A stretch of DNA of 64,000 nt from CAYQTL01 sp964420405 (GCA_964420405.1 CAYQTL010000013.1:19023-83022); one strand, 5' to 3'; positions 16,463 through 25,436 are shown, counted from the stretch's first letter. Translations and numbers: made by a program. The notes: generated from the sequence alone by a model not told the origin.

Positions 16463-18028
16463 TCACCCGTGGTGGGAGGAGACGAGCGACGGAACCCTCG
16501 TGACCGGCAGCAGCACCGTGAAGGTGGTGCCACGGCCGGGCGCGGTCGCGACCACGATGTCGCCGCCGAGCTTGCGCACGATCCCCTGGGAGACCGACAG
16601 CCCGAGCCCGGTCCCCTTGCCCCGCGGCTTGGTCGTGAAGAACGGGTCGAAGAGCTGGGGCAGGACGTGCTCCGGCACGCCGGGCCCGTCGTCCCGGACC
16701 GCCACCGCCAGGTAGCCGTCGTCGTCCCATCCGTCGAACGTGACCTCGATGCGGCCGCCCCCGGCGACCGCGTCGGTCGCGTTGAGGATCAGGTTGACGA
16801 ACACCTGGCACAGCATCTGGCGGTCGCCGTGGACCGGCGGCAGGTCCGGCGGCCGGTCGACCGCGAGCTGGGCGCCGGCCATGCGGACCTGGTTCGCGAC
16901 GAGCTGGACCGCCTCGCCCACGATCTCCGCGATGGCGAGTGGCTCGATCCGGGTCTCGCTCTCGCGCGCGAAGTCGAGGAGGCTGCCCACGATCCGCTTG
17001 GACCGCTCGGTCTCGGACAGGATGTCGCGCACCATCTCGAGCCGCTCGCCGTCTGCGAGGCGCTCCTCGTCCTCCTCGAGCACCGCCGCGGTCAGCATGA
17101 TGTTGTTGAGCGGGTTGTTGAGCTCGTGGGCGACGCCGGCGACGAGGGTGCCGATCGCACGCAGCTTGTGGGACTCCACCAGGATGCGCTGGTGGTGGTC
17201 GAGCTCGCGCACCATCCGGTTGAGCGCGATCGCGAGCTCGGAGAACTCGTCGCGGTACCTGCGGGCGGGCGGAATCGGCGTGAAGTCGCCGGCGCCGATC
17301 CGCGCGGTGTACTCGGTGAACCGCCGCAGGACGCCGTACAGCTGCCGCGCGAAGAACACGCCGACGAAGACCATCACCGCCAGCACCGCCGCCAGGAACG
17401 CGATCGGAACCCAGCGGGCGAGCCGGACGATGCGGTGGATGGCCTCCCGCTCCTTGGCGCGGAACTGGAGCGCCATCGACACCATCTGCGCGCCGCTGCG
17501 GCGCAGCTCGGCCTCGACGCCGCCGCGGACCGCCTCGTCGCGCACGCTGCCGAGCTGGGCCAGCTCAGAGCGGTACTCTCCGGCGAGGCGCCGCATCGCG
17601 GCCAGGTTGGCGGCGCCCACCACCTCGCGGACCCGCTTCTCGTCCTCGTCGAGCAGCGCGACGGCGACCTCGAGGTGGCGGATCGCGTCGTCGAGATCGG
17701 TGCCGTACAGGAGGAAGTTCTTCTCGTACCGCCGGGCCTCCTGGACCTCGCTGAGGTAGCTGTCGGCGACCTCGAGGAAGTGGATCCGGGCCTCGATGTC
17801 CGACAGGGCGTACATCGAGCCGACCGTGATCGCAACGCACAGGGAGAAGATCAGCGCGAACGCGACCGTCATCCGCGTCCGGATCGACAGCGAGGGACGG
17901 CCGAGGAGCGCCTCGTCGCCTGCGTCCGTGGCGCCGTCGGCCGCCGGCCGGCGCGGGCCCTCCAGGCTCCCGCCGGGCGTCGGCGGCGCCCGCTCCGCTC
18001 CCCGTTGTCCCGATCCGACCGCGCTCAC
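16463..18028 (-). CDS. Membrane sensor histidine kinase
   Basis: These 521 residues have two transmembrane helices (about 54-75 and 205-228) flanking a roughly 130-residue helical sensor (LEVADSYLSEVQEARRYEKN, a chemoreceptor-like four-helix bundle). A HAMP-like linker and a complete kinase core follow. The phospho-acceptor is His301 in GVAHELNNPLNN. The N box NLILNATDA, G1 DDGPGVPE, F box FDPFFTTK and G2 GTGLGLS are all present. It should autophosphorylate and pass phosphate to the response regulators encoded just upstream. The GTG start is one base beyond the stop of the response regulator, with GGAGGGTGAC as ribosome site, so the two are translationally coupled. The last 15 residues are variable. 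Confidence 0.93.
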   Translation of the reverse strand: MSAVGSGQRGAERAPPTPGGSLEGPRRPAADGATDAGDEALLGRPSLSIRTRMTVAFALIFSLCVAITVGSMYALSDIEARIHFLEVADSYLSEVQEARRYEKNFLLYGTDLDDAIRHLEVAVALLDEDEKRVREVVGAANLAAMRRLAGEYRSELAQLGSVRDEAVRGGVEAELRRSGAQMVSMALQFRAKEREAIHRIVRLARWVPIAFLAAVLAVMVFVGVFFARQLYGVLRRFTEYTARIGAGDFTPIPPARRYRDEFSELAIALNRMVRELDHHQRILVESHKLRAIGTLVAGVAHELNNPLNNIMLTAAVLEEDEERLADGERLEMVRDILSETERSKRIVGSLLDFARESETRIEPLAIAEIVGEAVQLVANQVRMAGAQLAVDRPPDLPPVHGDRQMLCQVFVNLILNATDAVAGGGRIEVTFDGWDDDGYLAVAVRDDGPGVPEHVLPQLFDPFFTTKPRGKGTGLGLSVSQGIVRKLGGDIVVATAPGRGTTFTVLLPVTRVPSLVSSHHG

Positions 18029-18029
18029 G

Positions 18030-18443
18030 TCACCCTCCGGCCCGCTCCCGCGCCAGGGCCGAGGCCGCCTTCGCGATCACCGTTCGCAGGTCCGCGGGCG
18101 TGAACGGCTTGGCGATGAAGTCGAAGGCGCCCTTGGCGAGAGCCTCCCGGGCCAGCTCCACGGTGGCGTAGCCGGTGATCAGGATCACCCGCGTCCGGCG
18201 CGACACCGCCTGCACCGCCTCGAGCACCTCGATGCCGTCCACGTCGTCCATCCGGACGTCGGTCACCACGATGTCGAAGACATGCTCGGAGAGCCGGGCG
18301 AGCGCCGCGCGTCCGTCCTCGAACACCTCCACCTCGTACCCCTCGCGCTCGAGCGCGGGCCGCAGCCTCCTGCCCACGATCGGCTCGTCGTCCAGCAGCA
18401 GAACGCTCAGGCACGTCCCCACCCGACACCTCCACGCGGGCAC
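18030..18443 (-). CDS. Single-domain response regulator
   Basis: This protein of up to 137 residues consists only of a receiver domain: LLLDDEPIVGRRL, phospho-acceptor Asp62 in VVTDVRMDD, ITGYAT and the lysine in AKPFTP. No output domain is present, so it must act by protein contact. It is closely similar to the second receiver of the operon (21139-21540), sharing DDEPIVGRRL, the ITGYA segment and DFIAKPFTP. The annotated GTG at 18443 gives seven extra residues. A second GTG at 18422, preceded by GGAGGTGTCGG, is equally likely. It sits between the TauE-like permease and the histidine kinase genes, which is consistent with its being the cognate partner. Confidence 0.9.
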   Translation of the reverse strand: MPAWRCRVGTCLSVLLLDDEPIVGRRLRPALEREGYEVEVFEDGRAALARLSEHVFDIVVTDVRMDDVDGIEVLEAVQAVSRRTRVILITGYATVELAREALAKGAFDFIAKPFTPADLRTVIAKAASALARERAGG

Positions 18444-18461
18444 ACCGTCATGTCGACCCGG

Positions 18462-19559
18462 TCACGCGACCGCCCTCTCGACGCGGCCGACCTCGAGGCT
18501 GTCCCGGATCCTCTTGCGCTCGACGAACGCCCGGAACACGAAGGACAGGATGATGCCGGTGCCGGCGATGCCGCTCGCGTACAGCAGCCCCTTGCTGACG
18601 GTCTGCAGCACCGCGTCGAGCGCGGGGTCGTACACGAGGAGGCCCAGCTGCCGCAGGTAGACCGGGATCGCGACCGCTCGCGAGAGCACGCACAGCAGGA
18701 TGATGGTCGCGGTGGCGAGCCGGATCACAACCTCCCGGACCACCTTGGTGCCGTAGGCGCCGATGTGGATCCCGACCAGCGAGCCGACGAACAGCAGCAT
18801 CGTCAGACGCAGGTCGACCATCCCCTCGAGGGCGTAGCTCAGCGCCCCGAACGCTCCCATGAACATCGCGAGGTACAGCTCGCTGCCCGCCGCCACCTGC
18901 GCCGACACCCCGAAGACGTAGATCATCGCAGGCACGCCGATGAACCCGCCGACCCCGATCGTGCCGGCGAGGTACCCGGTCGCCAGGCCGCACGCGAGCA
19001 CGACCCACAGCGACACCCTCACGTCCGCGACGGGAAACGTGACCATCGGGTGAAGCCGGAGCCGGTTCAAGAGCTCGACGATCCGACGCGAGGGACCGAG
19101 CTCCTGCGCGCGGCGGGAGCGCGCGATGTCGCGCAGCATCGAGACCGACACGAACGTGAGGACGCCGACGAACACCAGGCTGATGTAGAGGTCCGCACCC
19201 GCCGCGTGGGCGGACGAACCGCCGTCGCCGTCGAACATCAGCTTCATCACCCACACCGCGAGCCGGATGCCGATCGCCGCCGTGATCAGCATGAAGAGCG
19301 ACAGCTTCTTGTCGACGTGACCCATCTGCCCGTGGCGCCTCGAGCCGACCAGGGCCTTGCCGAACTTGTGGGTGATGTTGCTGCCCACCGCGATCGGCCC
19401 GAGCACCCCGAGGTTCATCATGCCGGGGGTCATGAAGAACGCGCCTCCGCTGCCGATGAAACCGCTCAGGACGCCGCCGATGAACCCCAACATGACGACC
19501 TGCGCGGCGACCGGCCAGGTGAGCTGCGTGAACACCCCGAGCATCATCTCCGGTTGCAT
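18462..19559 (-). CDS. TauE/SafE-family anion permease
   Basis: This 365-residue polytopic protein has the TauE/SafE halves: GFIGGVLSGFIGSGGAFFMTPGMM near the N-terminus, and the repeat unit ATGYLAGTIGVGGFIGVPAMI about 180 residues later. I count about eight hydrophobic helices plus a larger central loop that carries a basic stretch (ARSRRAQELGPSRR). The family exports sulfite, sulfoacetate or related organosulfur anions across the inner membrane, but the substrate here is open. The ATG at 19559 is preceded by AGGAGGGACGCAGG. The context is unusual: the permease sits between a kinase-like membrane protein and a two-component pair, suggesting that it is a sensed or regulated transporter rather than part of a sulfur catabolic pathway. 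Confidence 0.88.
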   Translation of the reverse strand: MQPEMMLGVFTQLTWPVAAQVVMLGFIGGVLSGFIGSGGAFFMTPGMMNLGVLGPIAVGSNITHKFGKALVGSRRHGQMGHVDKKLSLFMLITAAIGIRLAVWVMKLMFDGDGGSSAHAAGADLYISLVFVGVLTFVSVSMLRDIARSRRAQELGPSRRIVELLNRLRLHPMVTFPVADVRVSLWVVLACGLATGYLAGTIGVGGFIGVPAMIYVFGVSAQVAAGSELYLAMFMGAFGALSYALEGMVDLRLTMLLFVGSLVGIHIGAYGTKVVREVVIRLATATIILLCVLSRAVAIPVYLRQLGLLVYDPALDAVLQTVSKGLLYASGIAGTGIILSFVFRAFVERKRIRDSLEVGRVERAVA

Positions 19560-19616
19560 CCTGCGTCCCTCCTGCTCCCGTCCGGGGGCCACGGGCCCCG
19601 AACGAGCTCCGTCACC

Positions 19617-21125
19617 TCATTCGAACCGCATCAGGCGCAGCAGGTGGTGGGACGCGGTGCCCCACGCATAGGCCACCAGCGGCGCCATCGCCGTCACCCC
19701 GAGCACCGCCAGGATCCTCCCGCCGCCGCCCTCCACGCGCAGCAGCCGCAGCACCGCCTCCTGGTTGGTGAACACCGCCAGGTACAGCACCGCCGCTGCT
19801 CCCAGGCTGGCGACGAGCTGGATCCACTGCTTGCGCCCGAACAGGTACTGGCTTTCGAGCTCCTCGGCGCCGACCACCGGTACCCGAAGCCGGTCGGCGA
19901 GCTGTCCCGCGAGGTCGCGGGTCAACCTCATGCGCACCGCCGGGCTGCGGTCCAGAAACAGGTTGTCGACCACCACCAGGCTGACACTCGACAGGGTGCA
20001 GAGGCTCCCGATCAGGCTCTGCTGCCCGCCGCTGATGGTGCACTCGCCGCCCGCCCGTCCCGCCCGGATCAGACGATCGAGAGTCTGCGACAGCCCGCCG
20101 TCGTCACCGCCCGCCGTACCGGCGTCGGGAGCGTCCTCCAGGATTCCCCCGTTCGAGGCATCCAGCCGCACCGCCGGCCTGGCGACGGCGGACGCCGGGT
20201 CCTGACCGACCGCACCCGCGGGCACGAGACGCACGAGGTCGACGGCCGCCTCCCACCGGTCGGCGATGTCGAGCAGGTGACGGAGCGCGTCCGAGTCGGG
20301 GTCGAACCGCTCCTGGACCCACAGAATGCTCGACGCGGCGACCGTGAAGCGCAGCTGCTCGATGCCGTCGACGCCTGCCAACGCCACCGGAATCGCGTCC
20401 GCCAGCTTCGCCTGCCGCGGCGGGTACGTCACGGAGACGCTGCCGCCGTCGGCCCGCACAATGACCTTGAGGCCGCACGTCCGTTCGTCCTCCGCCAACA
20501 CCAGCCGGCAGCGCGCCGCCAGCAGCAGGTCGCGCAGCCGCCGCTCGGAGACGGGCGTGGACTGGAACTCGGGCAGCTGCGCCATCGTGACGAGCACGGC
20601 GGCCACGTTGCCGACCGCGAGCTTGGAGCAGTTCACCGTCGCGCTGAACAGCGCCGGGTCGTCGATGTCGAGGTCGTACATCGTCCTGACCCAGCGCCGG
20701 ATGTCCTCGTCGACTCCCCGGACGTAGGCGATCGCCCTGTCCCGGCTCATGTTGAGCCGTTCGACGACGCCGTCGTAGCGGTCCTCGTCGTCGGTCAGCG
20801 CGCGCACGCGCAGCACGTGGGACACCCCCGGCAGGGCGAGGTGTCCTGCGCGGCCGTGGTACACGAGGTCCCCCTGGAGAGCGTGCCCGCACAGCGTCGC
20901 CGTCACCCAGGCGCGGTAGCGGTCGGACAGCAGGCCGAGCGGCTCCGTCAGGGGCCGGCGCTTGATGACCGCCTCCTCCAGCTTGCCGACGGGGATGCCG
21001 TGCCCGATCGCCTGCTCGACCACGTCCTCGCGGCTGACGCACGGGCAGCCCATCCTCTCCGCCAGCCGCTGCGCGAGCTCCCGCCCGCGTCGGTAGCTGC
21101 CACGCGACACGAACACGGTCTGCAT
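19617..21125 (-). CDS. Cytidylate kinase-like protein with BON-like region and membrane tail
   Basis: This 502-residue protein begins with a cytidylate-kinase-like domain (about 1-200): VFVSRGSYRRGRELAQRLAERM, then GVSHVLRVRALTD, SRDRAIAYVRGVDEDIRRW and DPALFSATVNCSKL. These match the later strands of the Cytidylate_kin2 family, but the GSGG phosphate-binding loop is absent. Residues about 225-300 resemble two divergent BON-like folds (VRADGGSVSV). The C-terminus has two hydrophobic helices (WIQLVASLGAAAVLYLAVF and ILAVLGVTAMAPLVAYAW), which anchor it to the membrane. It is paralogous to the product of 21579-22403. Likely a nucleotide or signal sensor rather than an active CMP kinase; the role is inferred. 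Confidence 0.72.
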   Translation of the reverse strand: MQTVFVSRGSYRRGRELAQRLAERMGCPCVSREDVVEQAIGHGIPVGKLEEAVIKRRPLTEPLGLLSDRYRAWVTATLCGHALQGDLVYHGRAGHLALPGVSHVLRVRALTDDEDRYDGVVERLNMSRDRAIAYVRGVDEDIRRWVRTMYDLDIDDPALFSATVNCSKLAVGNVAAVLVTMAQLPEFQSTPVSERRLRDLLLAARCRLVLAEDERTCGLKVIVRADGGSVSVTYPPRQAKLADAIPVALAGVDGIEQLRFTVAASSILWVQERFDPDSDALRHLLDIADRWEAAVDLVRLVPAGAVGQDPASAVARPAVRLDASNGGILEDAPDAGTAGGDDGGLSQTLDRLIRAGRAGGECTISGGQQSLIGSLCTLSSVSLVVVDNLFLDRSPAVRMRLTRDLAGQLADRLRVPVVGAEELESQYLFGRKQWIQLVASLGAAAVLYLAVFTNQEAVLRLLRVEGGGGRILAVLGVTAMAPLVAYAWGTASHHLLRLMRFE

Positions 21126-21138
21126 CGCTCGTGCCTCC

Positions 21139-21540
21139 TCACGCCCTGGCGGTGTCCGCCACCGCCAGACCGAGGTCGGCGGCCGCGCGCGCCACCACCG
21201 ACCGCAGCTCGTCGGGGGTGAACGGCTTGGCGATGAAGTCGTAGGCGCCCTTCTTCATCGCCTCGCGGGCCAGCGGCAGCATCGCGTAGCCGGTGATCAC
21301 GATCACCTTCGTCCGGGGCGACACGGCCTGGACCCGCGCCAGCACCTGCAGGCCGCTCATCTCGCCCAGCCGGACGTCGGTGACGACGACGTCGAACCGC
21401 GCCTCGCCGATGCGCTCGATGGCCCGCACCGGATCCTCGTGGACCTCCACCTCGCAGCCGATCCGCGCGAGCGCCGGCGCCAACCGCCTTCCGACGATCG
21501 GCTCGTCGTCGACCAGCAGCACCCTCACTCCGTCCTCCAT
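21139..21540 (-). CDS. Single-domain response regulator (second copy)
   Basis: This 133-residue stand-alone receiver domain has VLLVDDEPIVGRRLAPALAR, phospho-acceptor Asp55 in VVTDVRLGE, ITGYAM and the conserved lysine in AKPFTPDEL. It ends about ten residues after the last helix and has no output domain. It is a close paralogue of the receiver at 18030-18443, so the operon carries a duplicated receiver module. It lies 13 bases before the next gene. ATG 21540 has GGAGAGGAGGCGCC upstream. A long in-frame extension to 22257 runs antisense through the neighbouring gene and is not real. Its partner kinase is probably the single histidine kinase of the operon. Confidence 0.9.
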   Translation of the reverse strand: MEDGVRVLLVDDEPIVGRRLAPALARIGCEVEVHEDPVRAIERIGEARFDVVVTDVRLGEMSGLQVLARVQAVSPRTKVIVITGYAMLPLAREAMKKGAYDFIAKPFTPDELRSVVARAAADLGLAVADTARA

Positions 21541-21578
21541 GGCGCCTCCTCTCCACCGCCGCGCCCAGCCGGCATGCC

Positions 21579-22403
21579 CTACCGCAGGCTCGCCGCCGCC
21601 TCCCGGATGTCGTCCACCGTGACGCGGACCCTGACCTCGTCCACTCCCGGCACCTTCGCCGCGAGCTCCCGGATCGCCGCGACCCGGGCCGTCTCGCCGC
21701 GCCGGGTACACGCCGTCTCCACCTCGAGCGCGCCGCGCACCAGCCGGACCCTCAGGTCGGGGAAACGGGTGAGCAGGATCGCACTCGCCCGCGCCTCCAC
21801 GAGCAGGTCGGAGAGCACCCGCCGCGAGTAGCTCATCGGCTCGAACGCCCGGTCCGCGACGGTGTCGGCCACGATCGCCACCGCCCGGTCGAGATCGATC
21901 TGGCTCAGCGTGACGACCAGGTCGTACAGGGACGGGTCCGACTCGTCGCGTCCGAAGGAGGCGGTCGCCCACCGCCGGCGGATGTCGGCGCTTCGCTCCA
22001 GGATCCGCCGCGCCCTGTCGGACGAGACCCCGCGGACGCGAGCGAGCTCGTCTGCACGGGCGGACGGGTCCGTCACGATCCGCACCGTCAGCACGTGGGA
22101 GACTCCCTGGACGTAGAGGTGGGCCGCCAGACCCCAGCACACCGCGTCGTCCGCCGCCAGCGCCTCGAGCGTGGCTTCCCGGACGACCGCCAGCAGGCGC
22201 GCCCGGGAGGCACGGGACAGCCCGAGCAGGGTCGGCGGATCGTCGAGAGCCCGCCACAGCGAGGCCACGGCGAGCCCGTGCCGCCCGGCGGCCGCTTGCA
22301 GGATCTCCCGACCGACCACCCGGTACGAGAGCCGCGTGGCGACCCGCTCCGCCACCACGCGCCCGGTCTCGATCGAGTCCGATGCCACGATGATCGAGGA
22401 CAT
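21579..22403 (-). CDS. Cytidylate kinase-like protein with C-terminal BON-like region
   Basis: This 274-residue protein is the first gene of a six-gene minus-strand operon. The N-terminal 200 residues follow the Cytidylate_kin2 pattern: SSIIVASDSIETGRVVAERVA, GVSHVLTVRIVTD, DRARRILERSADIRRRW and DPSLYDLVVTLSQIDLDRAV. The phosphate-binding loop is again degenerate, with SDSIETG in place of a GSGG loop. The last 70 residues (VRLVRGALEVE...VPGVDEVRVRVTV) look like a BON domain, which in other proteins binds lipid or small ligands. No transmembrane helix is visible. ATG 22403 is preceded by GGGAGGAGCGACG. It is paralogous to 19617-21125. Catalysis is doubtful; a regulatory or sensing role is more likely. 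Confidence 0.7.
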   Translation of the reverse strand: MSSIIVASDSIETGRVVAERVATRLSYRVVGREILQAAAGRHGLAVASLWRALDDPPTLLGLSRASRARLLAVVREATLEALAADDAVCWGLAAHLYVQGVSHVLTVRIVTDPSARADELARVRGVSSDRARRILERSADIRRRWATASFGRDESDPSLYDLVVTLSQIDLDRAVAIVADTVADRAFEPMSYSRRVLSDLLVEARASAILLTRFPDLRVRLVRGALEVETACTRRGETARVAAIRELAAKVPGVDEVRVRVTVDDIREAAASLR

Positions 22404-22476
22404 CGTCGCTCCTCCCGGACGGCGCGCCTCGCCGGCGCGCTCCTCAGCCACCGGCCCGAGATCGCGGAAGCCGCTG

Positions 22477-22502
22477 TTCTGAAACGCTTCCTGATCTCAG
22501 AA
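22477..22502. promoter_or_regulatory. Inverted repeat upstream of the kinase-like/response-regulator operon
   Basis: TTCTGA at 22477-22482 and its complement TCAGAA at 22497-22502 are separated by 14 bases. They lie about 75-100 bases upstream of the first operon gene (start 22403). The surrounding 60 bases are the most AT-rich of this region (a run AGAAAATAA near 22500), as expected of a promoter. No clear -35/-10 pair could be assigned. It could be an operator or a chance repeat. Confidence 0.35.
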
Positions 22503-22663
22503 AATAACCCGCGTTTGAGAACGTGCTCGTACTGTACCACACACCCGCCCGCCCACGGTCGGGACCCCGTCCTGGCGTGGCGCGACCAGGCACGAGGCTG
22601 TCGCGTTCGTGGATGCGGGAGCCGACGGCCGCAGCCATACTCGCCTCGAGGAGGGTGTGGACC

Positions 22664-25435
22664 ATGGACGGACGTCGAGTGCTCCTGGCGACCCTGGTGA
22701 CAGTGACGACCGGATCGGTCCCGCTCTCCGCGGGCGACCAGCCGTTCGACGATGTGTACCCGTTCAGCCCACAGGACGGGGCGGCGTCGGTGGCGGTCGC
22801 CGACCTCGACCGCGACGGACACCAGGACGTCGTCATGGCGGCGATCGAGGCCGACACGATCCGCATCCGCTTCGGGGGCTCGCCCCCGACCTACGTGACG
22901 CTGGTCTCGGGCTTCGACCGGGCCTGCTTTGTCGTCGCCGCCGACGTCGACGGGGACGGCTGGACCGACGTCGTCGGCGCCGCCCGCGGCACCGGAGCGG
23001 ACCAGGTCCGGTGGTGGCGCAACCCGCGCAGCACCGGCGGGTGGAGCGAGCATCCGGTCTCGGCCGGCTACTTCGACGAGGCGCGGGGTCTCGACGTCGC
23101 CGACCTGGACGGGGACGGGGACATGGAGATCCTGGTCGCCGGGGTGGACGCCGGCACCGGGTACCTGTCCTGGTTCGAGGACGTCAGCGGAACCGGCACC
23201 GCGTGGGCCCTCCACGACATCACGGCGGGCTTCACGGGGGCCCACGACATCCACGCGGTGGACATCGACGGCGACGGCCTGCTCGACGTCGTGGCCGCCT
23301 CCTACGACCTCGACACCGTCGCCTGGTTCGAGAACGACGGCACCATCGGTTCCCCGGGATTCTGGCCGTCATACTCCATCGCCTCCGACCTCGACGGCGC
23401 GATCTGCGTCAACGCCGCCGACATGGACGGCGACGGCGACGTCGACGTCGTCGCCGGCGGGTATCTCGACGGCAGGGTTCTCTGGTACGAGTCCGACGGC
23501 GGTGCCTGGACGCCTCACGAGATCACGACGGTGCTCGACGGGGTCTACAGCGCGGAGCCGGTGGACCTCGACCGGGACGGCGACCTCGACGTGCTCGCGG
23601 CCGGCCGCGTGTCCGGGCATCTCAAATGGTACGAGCAGAACGGCTCTCTCTGGATCGGGAGGTTCGTCGACACCACCGACCTCGACATCGCGGGCGTGCG
23701 GTCGGCGACCGCGGTGGACTTCGACCGCGACGGCGACCTGGACGTCGTCGCCGCGGCGGAGTACGACGACCTCTTCGGATGGTGGGAGAACCGGAACGTG
23801 CACCGCCGGGCCACGTTCGCGACGGCCGACGTCCTGACGGCCGGCGTCGACTCCCTCGAAGGCGCGATCATCGTGGACATCGACCGGGACGGGAGCCCGG
23901 ACATCGTCGACCACCGGCGGTCCGGCGAGGACGGCGCCGACATCGTGATCTGGCGGCAGACGACCGGAGCCTGGACGCCGGACCCGATCGTGCTCGACTT
24001 CGACGGCCCGACGGTGGCGAAGGTCGTCGACCTCGACGGCGACGGCGACCTCGACATCGTCGCGGGCGCGATCTACGACGACGAGCTCGCCTGGTTCGAG
24101 CACGACGGTGCCGGCGGCTTCACGAAGCGGGTCCTCACCACGGCCTACCCGGTGAAGGATCTCGACGTCGGCGACCTGGACTGCGATGGCGACCCCGACA
24201 TCGTCAGCACCGCGTCCAACCAGACCTCGGTCCTGTTCTGGTGGAACAACGGCGACGCCAGCGGCTGGAGCACCAGCACGCTGACTCCGTCCGTCCCACC
24301 GCTGTCCCTGGCGCTCGGCGACCTCGTGGGCGACGGCGCCCCGGACCTCGTCGTCGGCGGCATCTCGGGTTTCGAGGTCGGCGAGAACAGGCTCTGCTCC
24401 GGAGGCGGGTGGACCCTGGCGCTGGCGTCCGACGGCGGCCTCGGACACGCCTCCATCGCCGACCTCGACGGCGACGGGCGCAACGACCTCGCGGCGACGT
24501 TCTTCTCGGACGACCGCATCAGCGTCTACCTCGCGGCCGGAGGCTGGTCGCGCCACGACCTGTCGACGACCGCCGACGGCGCGGACCAGATCGCCGCCGC
24601 GGACGTGGACCACGACGGCGACGTGGACCTCGTGACCACCACGTTCTACCAGGCCCGGGTCGAGCTGTGGGAGAACGACGGCAGCGGCACCGGCTGGGCG
24701 GGATCGCAGATCGACTCGAGCGGATTCCCGAAGGCGCTGGCGATCGGCGACCTCGATCTGGACGGCGATCCGGATGTGGTCGCCGGCAGCTGGGGCAGCG
24801 ACGAGATCCACGTCCTCGACAACATCGGAGGCCAGTACGGGGCGGTGTACACCGCTATCGCGCCACCGTCGCTGCGCGTCGGCGAGACCGCGGCGCTCGC
24901 GCGACTGGAGTACACCACCTACGGCCGGCCTGGGGACCCCGACCACCATCTCCGGGCGGTCATCGTGCAGCTGGCCTCGGGCACGGGTGACGTCCTCTCC
25001 CAAACCCAGGCGTCCCACCTGTTCGACAGCATCATCGTGTGGCACGACGCCGACGACAACGGGATCGCCGAGCCCGGCGTCGACCCCGTCGTCTCCAGCT
25101 CGTCGCCGGCGATCGTCCCTGGCGGCACGATGACCGTCACGGTGCCGTCCGGACCCCCGAACCCGTCGGTGCCCGGCGGCCGGGTGACCACCAGGTTCTT
25201 CGTCGGCGTCGAGATCGCCGACGACGCCGCGGGACACGATCCGCCGGCCTTCCGGCTGGCGGCTCTCACCAGCCCTACCTTCAGCCTGGGCTACGCCGCG
25301 TGGCCGGCGCTCCCACTCGTCGGCGAGCGGTGGCCGTCCGCGTGCACCGGAGCCGTCAGTATCGTCGGCGACCTCCCCTTCAGCGACGGGTTCGAGTCGG
25401 GCGACACCAGCATGTGGCCGGCGGTGGTGCCCTGA
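22664..25435 (+). CDS. FG-GAP/VCBS-repeat exoprotein with DGFESGD tail
   Basis: These 923 residues start with a typical signal peptide (LLATLVTVTTGSVPLSAG). They continue with 14 calcium-binding-loop repeats of the form DxDxDGxxDxV (examples DLDRDGHQDVV, DIDGDGLLDVV, DLDGDGDLDIV, DVDHDGDVDLV), the FG-GAP/VCBS pattern of integrin-like beta-propellers. After the repeats (about residue 725) comes a beta-rich region of 150 residues with VRTGEXX-like features but no recognised domain. The protein ends PFSDGFESGDTSMWPAVVP, where the usual W-S is W-P. The ATG at 22664 has GGAGGGTGTGG upstream. It converges with the RND permease gene, with one base between stops. Extracellular adhesion or ligand binding is the family theme; no enzymatic motif is visible. 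Confidence 0.88.
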   Translation: MDGRRVLLATLVTVTTGSVPLSAGDQPFDDVYPFSPQDGAASVAVADLDRDGHQDVVMAAIEADTIRIRFGGSPPTYVTLVSGFDRACFVVAADVDGDGWTDVVGAARGTGADQVRWWRNPRSTGGWSEHPVSAGYFDEARGLDVADLDGDGDMEILVAGVDAGTGYLSWFEDVSGTGTAWALHDITAGFTGAHDIHAVDIDGDGLLDVVAASYDLDTVAWFENDGTIGSPGFWPSYSIASDLDGAICVNAADMDGDGDVDVVAGGYLDGRVLWYESDGGAWTPHEITTVLDGVYSAEPVDLDRDGDLDVLAAGRVSGHLKWYEQNGSLWIGRFVDTTDLDIAGVRSATAVDFDRDGDLDVVAAAEYDDLFGWWENRNVHRRATFATADVLTAGVDSLEGAIIVDIDRDGSPDIVDHRRSGEDGADIVIWRQTTGAWTPDPIVLDFDGPTVAKVVDLDGDGDLDIVAGAIYDDELAWFEHDGAGGFTKRVLTTAYPVKDLDVGDLDCDGDPDIVSTASNQTSVLFWWNNGDASGWSTSTLTPSVPPLSLALGDLVGDGAPDLVVGGISGFEVGENRLCSGGGWTLALASDGGLGHASIADLDGDGRNDLAATFFSDDRISVYLAAGGWSRHDLSTTADGADQIAAADVDHDGDVDLVTTTFYQARVELWENDGSGTGWAGSQIDSSGFPKALAIGDLDLDGDPDVVAGSWGSDEIHVLDNIGGQYGAVYTAIAPPSLRVGETAALARLEYTTYGRPGDPDHHLRAVIVQLASGTGDVLSQTQASHLFDSIIVWHDADDNGIAEPGVDPVVSSSSPAIVPGGTMTVTVPSGPPNPSVPGGRVTTRFFVGVEIADDAAGHDPPAFRLAALTSPTFSLGYAAWPALPLVGERWPSACTGAVSIVGDLPFSDGFESGDTSMWPAVVP

Positions 25436-25436
25436 C

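Noticed and set aside
22440..22663. A sigma-54 promoter for the response-regulator operon.
   Set aside because: No GG-N10-GC pair with the proper context was found on the minus strand, and the receivers have no AAA+ domain.
22780..24800. Many repeated GACCTCGACGGCGACGGC-like strings.
   Set aside because: They encode DxDxDG calcium loops of FG-GAP repeats and have irregular spacing; not a DNA repeat element.
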